DNA of 64,000 bases from Commensalibacter communis (GTDB lineage Bacteria; Pseudomonadota; Alphaproteobacteria; Acetobacterales; Acetobacteraceae). The notes under the pieces were generated by a model. The model was not told the origin of the DNA and did not search any database. It saw nothing but the letters and a program-made list of their open reading frames with translations. The position numbers were made by a program, and so were the translations under genes. This document shows positions 1 through 8,340 of the stretch, piece after piece. The stretch spans positions 917,387 through 981,386 of the forward strand of contig NZ_CAMXCM010000001.1 of NCBI RefSeq assembly GCF_947179015.1, given 5' to 3'. How positions within the stretch are numbered: position 1 is the stretch's first letter; every line of letters begins with the position of its first letter.

Positions 1-476
1 GCACAATGGATGAAAGTGGCAATTACGGTCTTGAAGAAGAACGCAGGTTGGCTTATGTCGGAATTACCAGAGCCAAACAGCGGTTATTTATTTCTCATGC
101 AGCGAACAGACAGATTTATGGACAATGGCAATCATCTATCCCCAGTCGTTTTGTAGAAGAGCTTTCAGATAAACATACAAAACGAACTTCTCATCTTAAG
201 CAAAGTCAAAATCGTTCAAAAAGAAATAATGATTATTATGATCGTTATTCTTCGCCCAAATTTTCGGCTGAATCTTCACAAGGAACCTCTTATACACAAT
301 CCAAACGCTCTTATACCGCACCTCAATCCAAGAATATTCCAGTCGGCAGCCGTGTCTTTCATCAAAAATTTGGACATGGGACTGTTCTCAGCACTGAAAA
401 TAATAAACTTGAAGTTGATTTTGATAAATCAGATATTAAACACGTAATTGACAGCTTTGTAACGTTAGAATCATGA
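1..476 (+). CDS. UvrD/PcrA-type DNA helicase, C-terminal end (partial)
   Basis: This is the 3' end of a superfamily I 3'-5' DNA helicase gene; the 5' part lies before the window, and the reading frame is open from base 3. The fragment begins in helicase motif VI, visible as RRLAYVGITRAK, which in UvrD/PcrA/Rep contacts ATP and DNA. It is followed by the usual long, polar, Ser/Lys-rich linker and a C-terminal Tudor-like module (VGSRVFHQKFGHGTVLS, about the last 45 residues), which in PcrA/UvrD binds RNA polymerase. These proteins act in nucleotide excision repair and in removing stalled complexes. The stop codon overlaps the start of prmA by 4 bases, so the two are translationally coupled. UvrD and PcrA cannot be told apart from this fragment. 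Confidence 0.9.
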   Translation, partial: TMDESGNYGLEEERRLAYVGITRAKQRLFISHAANRQIYGQWQSSIPSRFVEELSDKHTKRTSHLKQSQNRSKRNNDYYDRYSSPKFSAESSQGTSYTQSKRSYTAPQSKNIPVGSRVFHQKFGHGTVLSTENNKLEVDFDKSDIKHVIDSFVTLES

Positions 477-1378
477 CATTAAAAACAAAAAGACACGCCT
501 CTGCTCTGGAAACCATTTCTGTTGTTGTTCCAGAAGAACATGTAGAAATCTTTGAAAATGCGTTAGGCACCATTTGTCCAACCGTTGGTATTTTCGAGGA
601 AGATTCCGATAATAATATCTGGCGCTTGGAAGGCATCAAAGATGTTGGTTATGGCGAAGAAGAGCTTGCCAATGCCTTAACCTTAGCCAACAGTATTTCT
701 GGTATTTCCCCTGAGTTACAAAGAAAAACAACCGAGACCGATGGATGGCTGGCCAGAACCTATGAAGCCTTTCCTGAACAAGCCATCGGAAAAAGATTTA
801 TCATTCGTGGAACACATTTAGATGATACACCATCCCCTTCTCATCTTGTGTTAACCTTGGATGCAGGGGTTGCATTTGGCTCGGGCGAGCATGGATCAAC
901 ACGGGGCTGTTTGATTGCGCTTGAAAAAATTGCCCATCTGAAACCACAACGCATTTTAGACCTTGGTTGTGGTTCAGGCATTTTGGCAATGGGTGCTGGG
1001 GCTTTATTAAATAAAAAAGTGCTGGCTGTTGATATTGAACCTTGGTCAGTTCGTGCAGCCAAGCAAAATGTTATTCGTAATGGATTAAGAAATTTAATTG
1101 TCTGTGAACATGGTAATGGATGGTTATCACCGTCTATTCGTAAAAAAGCCCCCTTTGATCTTGTTTTTGCCAATATTCTAGCACGACCTTTATGCAAAAT
1201 GGCCAAAGATTTAGCGAAAAATTTGGCTCCTGGTGGGCGAGTTATCCTATCTGGATTACTGGCAACGCAGATCCCTATGGTTTTGATTGCTCATCAACGC
1301 CAAGGGCTTAAATTACAAGAAAAAATCATACAAGGCAGCTGGGCCGCATTAATTCTTTATAAGCCGACAAAATCATGA
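473..1378 (+). CDS. prmA: Ribosomal protein L11 methyltransferase
   Basis: A 301-residue SAM-dependent methyltransferase that trimethylates ribosomal protein L11 in the cytosol. The N-terminal substrate-recognition domain (about residues 1-110) is followed by a Rossmann methyltransferase domain. The SAM-binding glycine motif ILDLGCGSG lies near residues 161-169, and the family motif ANILARP near 233 corresponds to the NPPF-like motif IV of PrmA. GSGEHGSTRGC near residue 137 is also typical of PrmA. Length fits the family. The start overlaps the helicase stop (ATGA), and the stop overlaps the start of the acetyltransferase gene in the same way, so the three form one coupled transcription unit. 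Confidence 0.93.
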   Translation: MTLKTKRHASALETISVVVPEEHVEIFENALGTICPTVGIFEEDSDNNIWRLEGIKDVGYGEEELANALTLANSISGISPELQRKTTETDGWLARTYEAFPEQAIGKRFIIRGTHLDDTPSPSHLVLTLDAGVAFGSGEHGSTRGCLIALEKIAHLKPQRILDLGCGSGILAMGAGALLNKKVLAVDIEPWSVRAAKQNVIRNGLRNLIVCEHGNGWLSPSIRKKAPFDLVFANILARPLCKMAKDLAKNLAPGGRVILSGLLATQIPMVLIAHQRQGLKLQEKIIQGSWAALILYKPTKS

Positions 1379-1881
1379 CCCATATCAGACATGCTATTCC
1401 CTCAGACCTCAGAGGCATCCTTGAAATTACAAATCATGAGATCATTCATGGCACTGCTTTTTGGATGACCATTCCAAGAACTTACCAAGAGCAAGTACAA
1501 TGGTTTGAAGCCAGAGAAAAAGCTGGCTTTCCCGTTTTTGTTGCGGTTGATGAAACTCAAAAAGTCTTGGGCTTCGCCTCTTATGGCTCATTCAGAGCTT
1601 ATGACGGATATAAGTATACCGTCGAACATTCAGTATATGTATCCCCTCATGCTCAAGGAAAAGGATTAGGTAAAGCTTTACTCAAAGATCTGATTGCTTA
1701 TGCTCAACACCATAAAGTTCATGCAATGATTGCCGCTATTACCGAGGGTAATACAGCTTCTGTTCGGTTACATGAATGGTTCGGGTTTAAACATGGTGGG
1801 ATTTTACCTCAAACAGGAATTAAATTTGATCAATGGTTAAACCTTTTATTTATGTATAAAATTTTAACGACTGAAGACTAA
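1375..1881 (+). CDS. GNAT family N-acetyltransferase, phosphinothricin acetyltransferase-like
   Basis: A 168-residue single-domain GNAT enzyme. The acetyl-CoA pyrophosphate-binding loop reads HAQGKGLGKAL at about residues 92-102, preceded by the strand YTVEHSVYV, which is characteristic of the phosphinothricin/methionine-sulfone acetyltransferase (Pat/MddA) subgroup. Members acetylate small amines or methionine analogues; the substrate here cannot be read from sequence. It starts inside the prmA stop codon (ATGA overlap), so it is co-translated with prmA. There is no signal peptide, so it acts in the cytosol. Confidence 0.85.
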   Translation: MTHIRHAIPSDLRGILEITNHEIIHGTAFWMTIPRTYQEQVQWFEAREKAGFPVFVAVDETQKVLGFASYGSFRAYDGYKYTVEHSVYVSPHAQGKGLGKALLKDLIAYAQHHKVHAMIAAITEGNTASVRLHEWFGFKHGGILPQTGIKFDQWLNLLFMYKILTTED

Positions 1882-1906
1882 ACCTTATTGAAAAGTCCAA
1901 GAAACG

Positions 1907-3664
1907 ATGAATTCTGCACAAAAGCTTGCCCAAATACGCGCTATCTTTAAACAACAACAGATTGATGGCTTTATTATTCAACGAGGCGATGAATTTCTGA
2001 ATGAATATGTCGCACCCTATGCAGAACGTTTGGCTTGGTTGACTGGATTTACTGGCAGTGCAGGTATGGCTGTTATATTAGATCAAAAAGCTGCTGTTTT
2101 TTCAGATGGTCGTTATATTTTGCAAATGCAGCAAGAACTTAATCAAGACCATTGGGAAAGTTTTCATATTTCCAAACATCCTCCTCTTCAATGGATTATA
2201 GAGCAAAATCAACCCTCTATTAAGCTTGGATATGATCCAAAACTGATGAGTGAAAAAGATTTGAAAGCTTTTGAGCATCCTTCTATCACATTAATTCCAA
2301 TAGAAGCCAATCCGATCGATGCAATATGGCACGATCAGCCTTCCCCACCTCACCATCCAATTGTTCCTCATGACATTCAATTTTCAGGTCAAGATCATCA
2401 TGAAAAGATCGAAATTCTCCAACAAGCATTAATTGATAATCAAGAAGATGCGTATATTTTATGCGATCCAGCTTCTATTTGTTGGTTATTAAATATCAGA
2501 GGCTCAGATGTGCCTTATACGCCTATTCCACTGGTGTTTGCGATTATTACTCAGAACGAAGTTGCCTTATATGCTGACACTGAACAATATATAAACAATT
2601 TATCCGAATTTTTAGGGAATGATGTTCTTTTAAAATCTCATACAGAGTTGGAAACCGACTTAATCGCCTTGGCAAATACGAATATTGCTTTTGATCCAGC
2701 GCAAACGCCGATCTGGTTTATACAAACTCTTAAAAAACATGAGGTTACTTTTAGTAAACGGAGCAATCCATGCACGTTGCCCAAATCTCGTAAAAATTTA
2801 ATTGAACAAGAAGGATCACGTCAAGCCCACCTTAGAGACGCGGTGGCGATGTGTCGCTTTTTATATTGGTTAGAGCATCATGGTGTGGGTCATAGTGAAG
2901 TCGAGGTTGCTAAAAAACTTAATGGTTTCAGACAAGAGGCTGGTGGTGATTTCTATAAAGAAGAAAGCTTCCCAGCTATTTCAGGCGTTGGTGCCAATGG
3001 TGCAATTATTCACTATCATGCTACCCCTGAAAATTGTTCAATTCTAACAGAAGGTAAAGCTTATTTAATTGATAGCGGTGGGCAATATCTTGACGGCACT
3101 ACGGATATAACACGCACCATTTGGCTAGGAAAAAATATAGCACCTCAAGATTTAAAAGAGGCCGTAACCTGCGTATTACAAGGGCATATTGCGATATCCT
3201 CTGCTATTTTTCCAAAAGGCACTACAGGAAGTCGATTAGACGTTTTGGCACGATATTCCTTGTGGCAAAAAGGATTAGATTACGATCACGGAACGGGTCA
3301 TGGGGTGGGTAGTTATCTTTCAGTTCACGAAGGCCCTTGTCGTATTTCCTCAATTCCTTTTCCTGTTCCTTTGCAAGAAGGAATGATTATTTCCAATGAA
3401 CCAGGATATTATCTTTCTGGTCAGTATGGCATTCGTTTGGAAAATTTATTGCTGGTGACCGCCGCCACTCATAATAATTTTTTACAATTTGAACCTTTAA
3501 CATTGGTGCCTTTTGACAAAAACCTTATTGATACAGAAATGTTATCCAAAAACCAAAAAAATTGGTTAAACCAGTATCATCAACAAGTATTTGATAAAAT
3601 ATCACACCATCTTAATAAGAACGAAAAACAATGGTTACAACAGGTTTGCTCCGATGTAACATAG
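1907..3664 (+). CDS. Xaa-Pro aminopeptidase (M24B, aminopeptidase P)
   Basis: A 585-residue metallopeptidase that removes N-terminal residues next to proline. Two creatinase-like N-terminal domains (about 1-300) precede the pita-bread catalytic domain. Metal ligands are visible as the Asp pair in LIDSGGQYLDGTTDITRT (about 387-404), His in GTGHGVGSYLSVHEG (about 462-476), Glu in NEPGYY (about 497) and Glu in RLENLLLV (about 509). The three-domain, roughly 600-residue form is the long APP1-like type rather than the 440-residue E. coli PepP. There is no signal peptide, so it is cytosolic. Release of proline from peptides fits the proline and hydroxyproline catabolism elsewhere in the window. Confidence 0.92.
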   Translation: MNSAQKLAQIRAIFKQQQIDGFIIQRGDEFLNEYVAPYAERLAWLTGFTGSAGMAVILDQKAAVFSDGRYILQMQQELNQDHWESFHISKHPPLQWIIEQNQPSIKLGYDPKLMSEKDLKAFEHPSITLIPIEANPIDAIWHDQPSPPHHPIVPHDIQFSGQDHHEKIEILQQALIDNQEDAYILCDPASICWLLNIRGSDVPYTPIPLVFAIITQNEVALYADTEQYINNLSEFLGNDVLLKSHTELETDLIALANTNIAFDPAQTPIWFIQTLKKHEVTFSKRSNPCTLPKSRKNLIEQEGSRQAHLRDAVAMCRFLYWLEHHGVGHSEVEVAKKLNGFRQEAGGDFYKEESFPAISGVGANGAIIHYHATPENCSILTEGKAYLIDSGGQYLDGTTDITRTIWLGKNIAPQDLKEAVTCVLQGHIAISSAIFPKGTTGSRLDVLARYSLWQKGLDYDHGTGHGVGSYLSVHEGPCRISSIPFPVPLQEGMIISNEPGYYLSGQYGIRLENLLLVTAATHNNFLQFEPLTLVPFDKNLIDTEMLSKNQKNWLNQYHQQVFDKISHHLNKNEKQWLQQVCSDVT

Positions 3665-3748
3665 TTGTTCCTTTTGTATTTATAAAAAAGGATTATAATG
3701 GCTTATCAATCGTTGTTTATTACAGTTTAACCTTAAAGGAAATTTTAA

Positions 3749-4771
3749 ATGTCTGATTTAATTCCCGTAACCCTTATCCCTGGTGATGGTATTGGTCCAG
3801 AAATTATTGCCTCTACTCTTGAGATTTTAGAAACAATCAAAGCCCCATTTCAATGGGATAAACAATTGGCAGGCATGGCCGCAGTTGATGCCTCTGGTGA
3901 TCCTTTGCCTCAACAAACGATTGATAGTATTCATAAAACAGGATTGGCGTTAAAAGGTCCTTTGACCACTCCAGTAGGTAAAGGATTCCGTTCAATCAAT
4001 GTAACCCTTCGTAAAGAATTCGGTTTATATGCCAATGTTCGTCCTACTCGCACCTTAATTCCAGGCGGACGTTTTGAAAATGTTGATATTGTTTTGGTTC
4101 GTGAAAATCTTGAAGGGTTTTATGCTGCGATGGAGCATTATATCCCCGTGGGTGATGATCCAAAAGCGATTGCAACTTGCGCTGGATATACTTCCAGAAC
4201 CGAATGTCGTCGTATTGTAAAATATGCGTTTGACTATGCGGTTAAAAACAATCGTAAAAAAGTGACTTTGGTTCATAAAGCCAATATTCTAAAAGAACTA
4301 TGCGGTTTATTTTTAGAAGAAGGTCGTAAAGTTGCCAAAGAATATGAAGGTAAAATTGCATGTGAAGAACGTATTGTTGATGCCTGTGCTATGGAATTGG
4401 TTTTAAAACCAGAAACCTATGACGTTATTGTAACAACCAATTTGTTTGGTGATATTTTGTCTGATTTAACCTCTGGATTAATCGGTGGTTTGGGAATGCC
4501 TCCTGGTGCCAATATTGGTGAGAAAGCAGCCATGTTTGAAGCAGTTCATGGTTCTGCCCCTGATATTGCTGGTAAGAATATGGCTAATCCGTTGGCAGTA
4601 TTACGTGCATCTGCCATGATGTTGGAATATGTTAATCGTGTTGATTTGGCGAAACGTATTGAATCTGCCATTGAAAAAGTGGTTGTTCATGACAAAGTCC
4701 GCACTAAGGATTTGGGCGGGAATGCATCAACCAGCGATATGACTGCTGCATTAAAACGAGCAATCGCTTAA
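3749..4771 (+). CDS. icd: Isocitrate dehydrogenase, probably NAD-dependent
   Basis: A 340-residue beta-decarboxylating dehydrogenase of the isocitrate/isopropylmalate family, oxidising isocitrate to 2-oxoglutarate in the TCA cycle. Substrate-binding segments include GKGFRSINVTLRKEFGLYAN and the Asp-rich metal site near TTNLFGDILSDL. The cofactor loop reads HGSAPDIAGKNMANP; Asp-Ile after the Pro is the NAD-type pattern, where NADP enzymes carry Lys/Tyr, so NAD use is inferred. It is short, like the IDHs annotated in acetic acid bacteria, rather than the 416-residue E. coli Icd. The AAAGGAA Shine-Dalgarno just upstream supports the start. A TATAAT hexamer at 3694-3699 may be its -10 box. Confidence 0.88.
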   Translation: MSDLIPVTLIPGDGIGPEIIASTLEILETIKAPFQWDKQLAGMAAVDASGDPLPQQTIDSIHKTGLALKGPLTTPVGKGFRSINVTLRKEFGLYANVRPTRTLIPGGRFENVDIVLVRENLEGFYAAMEHYIPVGDDPKAIATCAGYTSRTECRRIVKYAFDYAVKNNRKKVTLVHKANILKELCGLFLEEGRKVAKEYEGKIACEERIVDACAMELVLKPETYDVIVTTNLFGDILSDLTSGLIGGLGMPPGANIGEKAAMFEAVHGSAPDIAGKNMANPLAVLRASAMMLEYVNRVDLAKRIESAIEKVVVHDKVRTKDLGGNASTSDMTAALKRAIA

Positions 4772-4782
4772 TAAAAAACAGG

Positions 4783-4820
4783 AATGTTATCCTATGTATT
4801 GCCCTAGAAATAACATTTTT
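4783..4820 (+). terminator. Probable terminator after icd
   Basis: An 8-bp inverted repeat (AATGTTAT at 4783-4790, ATAACATT at 4810-4817) runs directly into a T tract 12 bases after the icd stop. The 19-base loop is large for an intrinsic terminator, so this is moderate evidence only. Confidence 0.45.
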
Positions 4821-4896
4821 AATTTTTATATATTTGATATTAACTTTGTTTATAAAAAATATTATACTCAAGGTATGGCTTTTAAAGGAGTTTAAA

Positions 4897-5238
4897 ATGG
4901 CTAAGCATTGTAAAAAAATATGGCGCGCTCTTGTCGGATTGGGATTTGCAGCTTGTGGTATCAGTAAGGTTCTAGGAGTGGACATCCAAGCAAAAAGATT
5001 TGCGCAATTAAATTGGTCTGAATCTAATATGAAAACTCTTGGTGGCGCTCAGATTGCGGGTGCTGCAATGCTTGGTTGTAAAAAAACATCTAAGCTAGGT
5101 GCACTACTTTTGGCTGGGTCTGCATTATGTTTATTGGTAACTGGCTTCAAACATAACAGAAAAGAAGAGCTAGCAATCGACAGCTTTGGTGTTCTTGCTG
5201 CTTTATCAATTCTATTTTCTAAAAAATGTAAAAAATAG
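4897..5238 (+). CDS. Small DoxX-like membrane protein
   Basis: A 113-residue protein with about four hydrophobic segments: WRALVGLGFAACGISKVLG, the segment around GGAQIAGAAMLGC, LGALLLAGSALCLLVTGF and a C-terminal one. The opening segment with GISK and the overall layout resemble the DoxX/SURF4-like family of small inner-membrane proteins, whose role is mostly unclear (some link to redox stress). The start at 4897 is chosen because AAAGGAG sits 7 bases upstream; an in-frame start at 4834 has no ribosome binding site and would add an AT-rich artefact. It stands alone between terminators. Confidence 0.62.
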   Translation: MAKHCKKIWRALVGLGFAACGISKVLGVDIQAKRFAQLNWSESNMKTLGGAQIAGAAMLGCKKTSKLGALLLAGSALCLLVTGFKHNRKEELAIDSFGVLAALSILFSKKCKK

Positions 5239-5263
5239 AAAATATAGCGTATCGTCATGAAGT

Positions 5264-5297
5264 AAATAGCTCTTTTATAGTTATAAAAGAGCTATTT
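5264..5297. terminator. Bidirectional terminator
   Basis: A near-perfect 16-bp inverted repeat (AAATAGCTCTTTTATA at 5264-5279 and its complement at 5282-5297) with A and T flanks lies between convergent genes, so it can end transcription of the DoxX-like gene and of the lipoprotein operon. Confidence 0.8.
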
Positions 5298-5303
5298 TTG
5301 CAT

Positions 5304-5771
5304 TTACATATTGCCTAGAATATTCGATAAGGCATTGATATCTTGCTGTGAAGGATCAGTTGATACTTTAGCTCGTTTAGCGTTATAATTTGCTAATTGC
5401 TTTTCTTTTTGCTTTATCTCTTGTGAACTCATAGAGTGATCCGCTTTTGCTTTTTGAAGCTTTTGACGTACAGCCCATGCTTGACTATCAATCTTGCTCA
5501 ACTCATTTCGGCGCTGAGCAATATCATTTTGCAACTGATTGGCTTGCTGATAAGATTGTTGTGCTTGCTGTTGTTGTTGTGTGGCGCTTTGTTGTTCGCT
5601 ACCCAACTGATTTTTTAAATCTTGAGTTCTATTTTGATACCCACCACCCACAGAACATCCAATTCCAGAAAAGAAATTCGCTTGATCTGGATTACAATTT
5701 TGCGTAGAAGAACATCCTACTAGAAATAAAAAGCCTGTAAATGGTACGAAAAAACGTAAAGATTGAATCAT
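5304..5771 (-). CDS. Coiled-coil lipoprotein of unknown function
   Basis: A 155-residue exported protein. The start at 5771 gives a proper lipoprotein signal peptide (MIQSLRFFVPFTGFLFLVGC, lipobox LVGC) with an AGAGGG ribosome binding site; a longer in-frame version would begin inside the upstream gene and bury the signal. The mature part has a Gly/Cys-containing segment (FFSGIGCSVGGGYQN), then a long Gln/Ala/Lys-rich stretch (about residues 55-140) predicted to be coiled coil. It starts one base after the stop of the upstream lipoprotein gene, with which it shares low-complexity helical character; the pair may form an envelope complex. The family is not recognised. Confidence 0.7.
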   Translation of the reverse strand: MIQSLRFFVPFTGFLFLVGCSSTQNCNPDQANFFSGIGCSVGGGYQNRTQDLKNQLGSEQQSATQQQQQAQQSYQQANQLQNDIAQRRNELSKIDSQAWAVRQKLQKAKADHSMSSQEIKQKEKQLANYNAKRAKVSTDPSQQDINALSNILGNM

Positions 5772-5772
5772 T

Positions 5773-6465
5773 TTACCCTCTTGTTTGACTGTATCCAGAG
5801 GGTTGAGCCCCCATTCCTGTTGCCAACACATTTTCCGCATATTTTAAGCGACTAATCGCATCATCAGTTTGTTGTGCTTCTTGTGTAAAACGAGGATCTT
5901 TTGATAAGGTTGCATATTGATGCATTTGACGGCTTTGCTCTGAATAATAATTAATTTTATTATTCAAATTATTAGATGTTTGCTGAATAGAAGCTAATTT
6001 TCGTTGATATTGAGCATTTGTGATTTTCTTAGACGCAATTTGTTGATTCAACGTTGCTAATTGCTTTTGCGCCGCGTCTACTTGCTGTGCTGCTTGTTGT
6101 GCATCGGCTTGTGCGGTCAAGGTGATTTGATGTGCAGCAGCAATTTGTTTATTTAAATCGTCTTCTGTCATTTGCTGGCTTTGGGTTCTATCAGCAACCA
6201 TGTATCCTGCTCCTGTTCCAACGGCTGCCCCGCTTAATGAGCCAATTAACAGTCCTTTTTTACCACCAACAAGTCCCCCTACCAATGCACCCAGAGCAGT
6301 ACCTGCCACTGCGCCCGTTCCTAACGTATTGTTATACTGCGCATTACGTTGATTTTGTTTATTTTGTTCTGGAGTTAAATTTGGGTTATTTGTTGCACTA
6401 CATGCTGAGAGCATGATACAAGCCGTACTAACAGCAAGAATTTTTGAAAAATTTAAATTTAACAT
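5773..6465 (-). CDS. Glycine-zipper lipoprotein with coiled coil
   Basis: A 230-residue exported lipoprotein: signal peptide with lipobox (LSAC near residue 22), an Asn/Gln-rich linker, then a glycine zipper (GTALGALVGGLVGGKKGLL, about 53-72, continuing with small residues to about 90) of the kind that inserts in or packs on membranes in YMGG/SlyB-like lipoproteins. The rest, to about residue 215, is a Gln/Ala-rich helical region likely to be coiled coil. It is the first gene of a two-gene unit. Such proteins generally help outer-membrane integrity, but this one has no assigned function. Confidence 0.72.
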   Translation of the reverse strand: MLNLNFSKILAVSTACIMLSACSATNNPNLTPEQNKQNQRNAQYNNTLGTGAVAGTALGALVGGLVGGKKGLLIGSLSGAAVGTGAGYMVADRTQSQQMTEDDLNKQIAAAHQITLTAQADAQQAAQQVDAAQKQLATLNQQIASKKITNAQYQRKLASIQQTSNNLNNKINYYSEQSRQMHQYATLSKDPRFTQEAQQTDDAISRLKYAENVLATGMGAQPSGYSQTRG

Positions 6466-6663
6466 ATATGAATCACCTTAATTTTTTTTATTGTAATTTG
6501 ATTGTTTTACAATAAATACAAAGCTTATCTATTAATAAATGATGCTTGATATTATATACACAAATGAGGTTGTAATTTTGTCACTTTCATTAAAATCACT
6601 TTATCTTTACAAGGCTTCTCTGTAAAAGGATTAGCATTTACTAAATTTCTAAAGACTTATAAC

Positions 6664-8328
6664 ATGGTTGTACTAGGCTTACTCAGATCAATATTATTTA
6701 TAGAGATTATATATTTAACCATGCCAGCGTCTTTTGCTGATACTCAGAAAATACAATCTTATAGTACACCTATTATTTCTGTACAGAATGCAGGGAAAAT
6801 CCAAGGATATTTTAATGATGGTTTAGCCATTTTTAAAGGAATTCCCTATGCAGCTCCTCCGATTAACTCTTATCGATGGCTTCCGCCTCAACCTGTACAA
6901 GAATGGCAAAATATAAAGAAAACTACTGATTTTGCTCCAATGTGCAGTCAAAAACCAAATAGTTGGGACAAAGATCCATCTTTTCACACGGCAAGTGAGG
7001 ATTGTTTATATTTAAATATCTGGGCCCCTCAATCTTATTTTGCCAACTTAAATAACCAACATTTCTATCCTGTTATGATTTGGATACATGGGGGTGGATT
7101 TGTTTCTGGGGGAAGTTCTTTACCAGTTTATGATCCTTCCGAACTTGCGAAACAAGGAATAGTTGTCGTAAGTTTTAACTACCGACTTGGTCGATTTGGA
7201 TTTTTCACCCATCCTGCCCTGAATAGTGAAAATGAAGAATATAAATCTGCCAATTATGGTTTAATGGATCAAATTGCTGCTTTAAAATGGGTTCAAAACA
7301 ATATTCCATCTTTTGGTGGTGACAGTAATAACGTGACAATTTTTGGAGAGTCTGCTGGTGGTGCCTCCATTTTATCTTTGATGACTATTCCAGAAGCAAA
7401 GGGATTATTTAATAAAGCAATTATTCAATCTGGAACTGGACATACACGTGCCTTCCCTCCTACCCCAAAAGATCAAGCTGAACTCAAAGGCAGCAACTTT
7501 ACTCAAAAACATCATATTTCAGGGAATGATATCGATATTTTAAAACAATTGAGAGCACTGCCAACCGATGATATTGTGGGTGATCTCAACATTCAAAATT
7601 TAAAATCTGATATGTTCGCTGGATTGATTATCGATCAAACACTTTTAACCCAGTCTCTTGAAGATGCATATGAAAAAGGTGATTTTTATCCTGTTCCGTT
7701 ATTAATCGGAGATAATGATGGCGATGGCGTTTTGCTTTCTAAAGTTACATTACCTGATTTAAATAAAGATTTAGAGACGACCAACGATGAAATTAATCAG
7801 ATATATAATCCAAACAGAAATAAATCTGAAATGAATGTTGTTCGTCAAATTATTGCAGATATCCAATTTTTAGAACCTACCCGCAGATTAACACAACAAT
7901 TCGTTAAGAAAAATGTTCCAGTTTATCGTTATCGATTTTCATATATTGCTGATACTGCTCGTTCTTATAGTTCCTATGGGGCGCCACATTTTTCAGAAGT
8001 TCCCTTTGTATTCAATAATTTAAATAGTGTTTATCAGTCTGTAAGTAATCAAGACAGGGCAATGGCCAAAGCAATAATGACATCTTGGGTCAATTTTGCC
8101 AAGAATGGTAACCCATCAGTTACCGGTTTCCCGAATTTCCTTTCTGTAAATCAAGCCCCTAAACAATTATTGAATTTTTCAATGAGTGGGATTAGGTTCG
8201 AAAAAGACCCTTTTGAAAATAGGCTAAATTTTATTGAAAAACTTTTTAATCTTAAAAAATATAAGGCTAACATGCTAGTGCAGGAGATTCCAGCAAAAGT
8301 AAATTTACCAAAATATCCTACACGTTAA
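6664..8328 (+). CDS. Secreted type-B carboxylesterase
   Basis: A 554-residue alpha/beta hydrolase of the carboxylesterase/cholinesterase family. A hydrophobic N-terminus (about residues 1-25, ending SFA) looks like a signal peptide, so the enzyme is probably periplasmic or secreted. The oxyanion hole is WIHGGG (140-145), the nucleophile elbow GESAGG places Ser at 230, the acid is probably Asp354 in DGDG where most relatives have Glu, and His442 lies in GAPHFSEVPF. Substrates are likely esters of plant or diet origin; the exact one is unknown. It is a single-gene unit preceded by about 200 bases of AT-rich DNA. Confidence 0.88.
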   Translation: MVVLGLLRSILFIEIIYLTMPASFADTQKIQSYSTPIISVQNAGKIQGYFNDGLAIFKGIPYAAPPINSYRWLPPQPVQEWQNIKKTTDFAPMCSQKPNSWDKDPSFHTASEDCLYLNIWAPQSYFANLNNQHFYPVMIWIHGGGFVSGGSSLPVYDPSELAKQGIVVVSFNYRLGRFGFFTHPALNSENEEYKSANYGLMDQIAALKWVQNNIPSFGGDSNNVTIFGESAGGASILSLMTIPEAKGLFNKAIIQSGTGHTRAFPPTPKDQAELKGSNFTQKHHISGNDIDILKQLRALPTDDIVGDLNIQNLKSDMFAGLIIDQTLLTQSLEDAYEKGDFYPVPLLIGDNDGDGVLLSKVTLPDLNKDLETTNDEINQIYNPNRNKSEMNVVRQIIADIQFLEPTRRLTQQFVKKNVPVYRYRFSYIADTARSYSSYGAPHFSEVPFVFNNLNSVYQSVSNQDRAMAKAIMTSWVNFAKNGNPSVTGFPNFLSVNQAPKQLLNFSMSGIRFEKDPFENRLNFIEKLFNLKKYKANMLVQEIPAKVNLPKYPTR

Positions 8329-8340
8329 TACATTACAATC

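Noticed and set aside
5530-5620. CAA/CAG-rich stretch as a microsatellite or CRISPR-like array
   Set aside because: No regular unit or spacer pattern; it codes Gln/Ala helix in the lipoprotein.
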